From an uncultured SAR86 cluster bacterium (GTDB lineage Bacteria; Pseudomonadota; Gammaproteobacteria; Magnimaribacterales; D2472): DNA of 10,031 nucleotides. The translations under genes were made by a program, and so were the position numbers. The stretch spans positions 1 to 10,031 of the forward strand of contig CALJHI010000101.1 of assembly GCA_938075575.1 (NCBI GenBank). Direction: 5' to 3'. The notes beneath the pieces were generated by a model that worked only from the letters and a program-made list of their open reading frames with translations, was not told the origin of the DNA and did not search any database. Positions 6,856-10,031 of the stretch are shown here, piece after piece. Each line of letters begins with the position of its first letter. Positions within the stretch are counted from its first letter, which is position 1.

Positions 6856-7188
6856 TTATTGATTATCAAAAATATTTTGCATCACGTCTTGATTGTCTGT
6901 TCCCCATTTACACCAAGAATCTAATATTGGCCCCAAAGATAAACCAAATTCAGTTAGAGAATATTCTACTTTAGGAGGAACAACTTCATAAACTTTTCTG
7001 ATTACCAATTGATCTCTTTCCATTTCACGTAATTGCTTTGTAAGCATTTGCTGAGTAATTGGCGAAAGAGCTTTTTTAAGTTCACCAAATCTTATTGGAC
7101 CTTTTCTTAAGTTATATGTAATAGCAATTTTCCATTTACCGCCAATAAGCTTAAGTGAATTGGTGATTGGGCAATCAGTTTTATTCAT
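6856..7188 (-). CDS. HxlR/DUF24-family winged-helix regulator with an N-terminal Cys
   Basis: A 110-aa transcription factor, the usual length for the HxlR family. It begins with the signature CPITNSLKLIGGKWK (6-20), followed by the winged helix: FGELKKAL (34-41), SPITQQMLTKQLREMERDQL (42-61, recognition helix and following helix) and the wing VVPPKVEYSLTEFG (69-82). Cys6 matches the redox-active Cys6 of Bacillus YodB, which senses quinones and diamide. A second Cys lies at 93 in DSWCKWG. It is divergent from an MDR oxidoreductase gene 108 bp away, like C. glutamicum qorR and qor2, so it probably represses that gene and itself. There is no Shine-Dalgarno; the predicted promoter lies so close to the ATG that the mRNA may be leaderless. 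The effector is inferred, not shown. Confidence 0.92.
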   Translation of the reverse strand: MNKTDCPITNSLKLIGGKWKIAITYNLRKGPIRFGELKKALSPITQQMLTKQLREMERDQLVIRKVYEVVPPKVEYSLTEFGLSLGPILDSWCKWGTDNQDVMQNIFDNQ

Positions 7189-7196
7189 AGTATGAT

Positions 7197-7225
7197 TTTA
7201 TATACTAGTATGAATAAATTGTCTA
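7197..7225 (-). promoter_or_regulatory. Predicted sigma70 promoter of the HxlR gene
   Basis: On the reverse strand TAGACA (7225-7220) and TATAAA (7202-7197) are separated by 17 bp, each matching consensus at five of six positions. The -10 ends 8 bases before the start codon, so transcription would begin at or within a few bases of the ATG. Confidence 0.55.
7202..7211. promoter_or_regulatory. Candidate HxlR operator (perfect 10-bp palindrome)
   Basis: ATACTAGTAT is a perfect palindrome overlapping the -10 and spacer of the predicted regulator promoter, where a dimeric repressor would block transcription. The octamer TAGTATGA occurs at 7206-7213 and again at 7188-7195, exactly 18 bp apart, so a second site may lie over the regulator's start codon. 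Assignment to the neighbouring HxlR protein is inference from position. Confidence 0.45.
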
Positions 7226-7226
7226 C

Positions 7227-7254
7227 TTGCTATTATCATTCCATAGTCTATATT
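7227..7254 (+). promoter_or_regulatory. Predicted promoter of the HxlR-divergent MDR gene
   Basis: TTGCTA (7227-7232) and TATATT (7249-7254) are separated by 16 bp, with four and five consensus matches. Transcription would start near 7261, giving a leader of about 36 bases that contains the ribosome site AGGGGA (7285-7290), 6 bases before the ATG. The candidate operator lies about 15 bp upstream of the -35. Confidence 0.4.
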
Positions 7255-7296
7255 GTTTGATAAATACGAAATTAATTCTTAATTAGGGGAAAAGTT

Positions 7297-8433
7297 ATGT
7301 CAGAAAATTATTCAAAAGAAATAAGATCAAAAGCAACAAGTGAAGGTAATATTGAGATATCTATCGCAAAGATAGAAAAACCAGTTCCTGAAGATGATGA
7401 GGTTCTTATTGAAGTGCAAGCATCTCCTATTAACCCTTCAGACCTTGGTCTTTTATTGAGTTTTGCAGCCGACGTGCAAAATATTAATGTTACTGGTTCT
7501 GGTGATGATACTGTTGCAACAATGCCGGTTCATCCAGCTCTAATGAATAGCTTAAAGCCTAGACTTAATGAATCTATGCCCGTTGGTAATGAGGGCGCAG
7601 GAGTTATTGTAGATGCAGGAATAAATGCTAAAGATCTTATTGGTAAGACTGTGGGTCTTGCAGGTGGGGCTATGTATTCTCAATACAGATGCGTGCCAGC
7701 TGCTAGTTGTTTAGTTATGAATGATGGAACCACTTCAGAGCAAGCTGCATCATCATTCGTGAATCCACTAACTGCTTTAGCTTTTATTGAAACTATGAAA
7801 ATGGAAAATCATACCGCCCTAGTTCATACAGCCGCAGCATCTAATTTGGGCCAAATGCTAGTGAAGATATGCAAAGATGATGGGATTCCTTTAGTAAATA
7901 TTGTCAGGAAACAAGAGCAAGTGGATATTCTAAAAAATCTTGGCGCCGAACATGTATGTAATACAAGCGATCCAGATTTTATGAAGAGTTTAGTGAATGC
8001 ATTGGTAGAAACAGGAGCTACATTGGGTTTTGATGCTACTGGTGGAGGTAATAATGGCGAGCTTCCTGGTCAAATATTAGCAGCTATGGAAATTGCAGCA
8101 AATAAAACAGCAAAGGAATATAGTAGATATGGATCAGATACATACAAACAGGTATATATATACGGTGGATTAGACCAGTCTCCTACTGTCCTAAAAAGAG
8201 CATTTGGCATGTCCTGGGGTCTTGGCGGTTGGTTGCTCACTCCGATGATTGGAAAAATTGGAATGGAGAAATTTCATGAGATGAGAATGAGAGTTGCAAG
8301 TGAAATAACAACCACTTTTGCTAGCAATTATGTTCAAGAAATTTCTTTTGAGGAAATGCTACAACCTGAAACAATTAGAGATTATGCAAAGCAAGCAACT
8401 GGTAAAAAATACCTAGTAAACCCTCAAAAGTAA
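7297..8433 (+). CDS. MDR-family oxidoreductase under likely HxlR control
   Basis: A 378-aa cytoplasmic medium-chain dehydrogenase/reductase, related to the exported MDR at the start of the window: both share PINPSD (44-49 here), VNPLTAL (155-161) and NIVR (201-204). The cofactor loop is HTAAASNLG (177-185), and Arg204-Lys205 after the second strand suggest NADPH. Compared with its paralogue it has a longer N-terminal domain, with an extra segment at about 55-90, no equivalent of the GMYG catalytic Tyr, and a longer Rossmann domain with an insert around 245-280 (GGGNNGELPG onward). The Cys-rich structural zinc motif is absent. Likely reactions are reduction of quinones or activated enones, supported by the divergent Cys6-type HxlR regulator, but the substrate is not visible. 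The ribosome site AGGGGA is good. An MFS gene follows after 51 bp. Confidence 0.85.
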   Translation: MSENYSKEIRSKATSEGNIEISIAKIEKPVPEDDEVLIEVQASPINPSDLGLLLSFAADVQNINVTGSGDDTVATMPVHPALMNSLKPRLNESMPVGNEGAGVIVDAGINAKDLIGKTVGLAGGAMYSQYRCVPAASCLVMNDGTTSEQAASSFVNPLTALAFIETMKMENHTALVHTAAASNLGQMLVKICKDDGIPLVNIVRKQEQVDILKNLGAEHVCNTSDPDFMKSLVNALVETGATLGFDATGGGNNGELPGQILAAMEIAANKTAKEYSRYGSDTYKQVYIYGGLDQSPTVLKRAFGMSWGLGGWLLTPMIGKIGMEKFHEMRMRVASEITTTFASNYVQEISFEEMLQPETIRDYAKQATGKKYLVNPQK

Positions 8434-8440
8434 TTTACAC

Positions 8441-8457
8441 AAAAGTGTTACACTTTT
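8441..8457. promoter_or_regulatory. 17-bp perfect palindrome ahead of the MFS gene (operator or weak terminator)
   Basis: The arms AAAAGTGT and ACACTTTT flank one central T. As RNA this forms a 7-bp stem with a 3-base loop, but it is AT-rich and is followed by no U-tract beyond the stem itself, so it would be a poor terminator. TTTACA (8434-8439) and TTTAAT (8455-8460) flank or overlap it as possible -35 and -10 boxes with a short 15-bp spacer. A repressor operator inside the MFS promoter is therefore an alternative. Confidence 0.4.
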
Positions 8458-8484
8458 AATCAAGTAACAAACTTTTTAACTTGT

Positions 8485-9801
8485 ATGCGTAACAATACAT
8501 TGCCTAGTAAGAGCTACAGATCGTTTGCTTTAGTTCTTTTAACCGTTGTCTATGGATTTAACTTTATTGATCGACAGATTGTCGGGATACTGGCTCCATT
8601 CATACAAGCAGATCTTGATCTCACAAATACTCAATTAGGATTACTTATTGGTTTTGCATTTGCTTTATTCTATACGGTTATAGCAATTCCAATTGCTTGG
8701 TTGGCTGATCGTTATAATAGAGTAAATATTTTATCTATTGCATTAGCTACCTGGAGTGGTTTTACTGCCTTAACTGGTATGGCAACTAACTTTTGGCAAA
8801 TTGGTTTAGCTAGGATGGGTGTTGGTATTGGAGAGGCTGGAGGAAGCCCGCCGTCTCATTCAATAATCTCTGATATGTATCCAAAAGAAGAAAGAGCGGG
8901 AGCATTAGGTTTTTATGCTATGGGTATTCCCTTTGGAATTATGGCTGCCTATTTTGCAACAGCTTCTTTGATGGGCTCTGGTGATGATGTAGATTGGAGG
9001 CGGATATTTGTTATCTTAGGGATTACCGGAATAGTTTTAGCTGGTTTTGTTAAGCTAACCCTTAAAGAGCCAATAAGAGGAGCCCAGGAGCTCGATACTA
9101 CAACTGAAATTAAGAAACTTCCTTTTGTTGAATCACTTAAATCATTATTAAAGATTCCTGCTTGGTGGGCTATGTGTTTTGGAATAGCATTCGGGTCATT
9201 TGTTTCATATGCTTCATCAGCTTTTCATACTAAATTTTTAATTGCACTAGATCCATCTTTTGATTTCAAAACAATGGTCATATTGCTCGGAATCATGAAT
9301 GGAACAACATATGCAGGAGGGGCATTTTTTGGTGCAAAGCTTGCTGATAAATGGGGTGCTAAAACTATAAGAGCTTATGGCTGGCTTCCTGCTATAGCTA
9401 TGTCTGTATGCTTACCTCTTGGTATATGGTCGTACTGGGTTCAATCGGTTGAAGCAAACTTAATACTTTCTTCAGTATATCTATTGTTCATAGGAATATA
9501 TCTTGGGCCAAGCTTTGCTATCGCGCAAACACTGGCCCCTATAAATATGAGAGCAATGTCAACTGCATTATTCTTTTTCATCTTAAATATGCTTGCATTA
9601 GGTGGTGGTCCAACTTTTGCAGGCTGGTTAATTGATGTTTTTAAGGCTGATAATAGCGAATTGGAGTCAATGCGTATGGCTATGACAGTTACGCATCTAG
9701 TATTTATTCCTGCCTTAATTAGCTTCCTTGTAGTATCAAGGATTCTTCCAAAGGACTGGGAAGCTGCAGAAAAAAGAAATTTAGAATTGGGTTCTACATA
9801 A
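8485..9801 (+). CDS. Spinster-like major facilitator superfamily transporter
   Basis: A 438-aa inner-membrane transporter with the length and hydrophobic pattern of a 12-helix MFS protein. Helix 1 holds YGFNFIDRQIVG (23-34), the hallmark of Spinster-type (Spns) MFS proteins, with the conserved Asp and Arg of FIDRQ. The loop between helices 2 and 3 carries the motif A equivalent LADRYNR (73-79). Helix 4 begins ARMGVGIGEAGGSPP (109-123), with Arg110 and Glu117 at positions typical of the family's proton-coupling pair. Eukaryotic Spns proteins export sphingosine-1-phosphate and lysolipids; bacterial homologues have few known substrates and often sit beside aromatic or steroid metabolism genes. 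It is 51 bp from the MDR gene and could share its transcript or use the palindrome-bearing spacer. The start lacks a Shine-Dalgarno, but the N-terminus matches the family's usual beginning. Confidence 0.9.
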   Translation: MRNNTLPSKSYRSFALVLLTVVYGFNFIDRQIVGILAPFIQADLDLTNTQLGLLIGFAFALFYTVIAIPIAWLADRYNRVNILSIALATWSGFTALTGMATNFWQIGLARMGVGIGEAGGSPPSHSIISDMYPKEERAGALGFYAMGIPFGIMAAYFATASLMGSGDDVDWRRIFVILGITGIVLAGFVKLTLKEPIRGAQELDTTTEIKKLPFVESLKSLLKIPAWWAMCFGIAFGSFVSYASSAFHTKFLIALDPSFDFKTMVILLGIMNGTTYAGGAFFGAKLADKWGAKTIRAYGWLPAIAMSVCLPLGIWSYWVQSVEANLILSSVYLLFIGIYLGPSFAIAQTLAPINMRAMSTALFFFILNMLALGGGPTFAGWLIDVFKADNSELESMRMAMTVTHLVFIPALISFLVVSRILPKDWEAAEKRNLELGST

Positions 9802-9835
9802 TTTTCTACTAGACATTAACTTTTTCCAATGAGAG

Positions 9836-9841
9836 TATAAT
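9836..9841 (+). promoter_or_regulatory. Consensus -10 box before the SGNH-like gene
   Basis: TATAAT matches the -10 consensus fully but ends only two bases before the ATG at 9844. Transcription would start near 9848, so a leaderless mRNA beginning translation at the second ATG (9850) is possible. TAGACA at 9810-9815 is a -35 candidate, but its 20-bp spacing is too long, so this is tentative. Confidence 0.25.
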
Positions 9842-9843
9842 TT

Positions 9844-10031
9844 ATGTCTATGCAAAACTTTAAATCATTATTTTTCTTACCTCTCATATGCATTTCAATA
9901 TTATCCATTGCAGACAATTATCCTTCCAGGATTCTATTTGTTGGCAATAGCTACCTTTACTACAATGACAGCATTCATAATCATGTAGAAAAAATGCTTA
10001 TTGAGCATTATGGTGATGAAAAAATCACAAC
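9844..10031 (+). CDS. Secreted SGNH-hydrolase-like protein, N-terminal fragment (cut by window end)
   Basis: Only the first 62 codons are visible and the frame is open to the last base. Residues 1 to about 23 form a signal peptide: a short polar start with Lys7, the hydrophobic run LFFLPLICISILS, and a cut probably after SIA before Asp-Asn. The mature protein begins with SRILFVGNSYLYYND (28-42), matching block I of SGNH/GDSL hydrolases in the GNS variant seen in DUF4886-type proteins, where this Ser is the nucleophile. The product is therefore probably a periplasmic or lipid-facing esterase or acylhydrolase. ATG at 9850 is an alternative start. It follows the MFS gene by 42 bp with no recognisable terminator between them. 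The catalytic Asp-His pair lies beyond the window. Confidence 0.65.
   Translation, partial: MSMQNFKSLFFLPLICISILSIADNYPSRILFVGNSYLYYNDSIHNHVEKMLIEHYGDEKIT

Noticed and set aside
8441..8465. Intrinsic terminator after the third MDR
   Set aside because: The stem is AT-rich and no U-run follows it, so it was recorded as a possible operator rather than a terminator.
1..10031. CRISPR arrays, tRNA/rRNA genes, insertion sequences, toxin-antitoxin or defence genes
   Set aside because: No regularly spaced repeats, cloverleaf-like segments, transposase motifs or terminal inverted repeats were seen; nearly every base is explained by metabolic, transport or regulatory genes.

Overview
The window is a compact, strongly AT-rich stretch of bacterial chromosome. 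It holds twelve protein genes, very short spacers and no RNA genes or mobile elements. Low GC, closely packed genes, convergent genes that overlap or nearly touch, and many short-chain (SDR) and medium-chain (MDR) oxidoreductases suggest a streamlined marine Gammaproteobacterium, perhaps SAR86-like. The taxonomic guess is inference and low confidence.

Layout. Positions 82-5390 are a rightward block: an MDR reductase of the mitochondrial enoyl reductase (MECR) type carrying a signal peptide, a PAP2 membrane phosphatase, a zinc-free MDR7-type quinone reductase-like enzyme, a SAM-dependent methyltransferase, a classical SDR, and a second SDR. The second SDR must begin at a non-canonical ATT (or ATC) codon at 4641/4644; its first ordinary start codon lies only at 4950, past the cofactor-binding motif. 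A leftward NTF2-like gene (5387-5836) meets this block tail to tail with overlapping stop codons. A divergent promoter region with a perfect 20-bp AT-rich palindrome then leads into a rightward DUF1295/steroid 5-alpha-reductase-like membrane protein (5911-6852). That gene converges, 3 bp apart, on a leftward HxlR/DUF24-family regulator (6856-7188). The regulator is divergent from a third MDR enzyme (7297-8433), which is followed by a Spinster-like MFS transporter (8485-9801) and the start of a secreted SGNH-hydrolase-like gene cut by the window end (9844 onward).

How the parts may work together. The clearest regulatory unit is the HxlR regulator with its divergent MDR gene. The regulator has a Cys at residue 6, as in Bacillus YodB, and the layout resembles the Corynebacterium qorR-qor2 pair, so a quinone- or electrophile-responsive switch is a reasonable hypothesis. 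A 10-bp perfect palindrome overlaps the regulator's predicted -10. The wider set (three MDRs, two SDRs, a DUF1295 reductase, a methyltransferase, a PAP2 phosphatase and a Spinster-type exporter) fits redox modification of hydrophobic molecules such as enones, quinones, steroids or lipids. No single pathway can be read from the sequence. I see no defence system, CRISPR array, prophage or otherwise clearly new system; the most unusual points are the ATT-start SDR and the apparently exported NADPH-type reductase.
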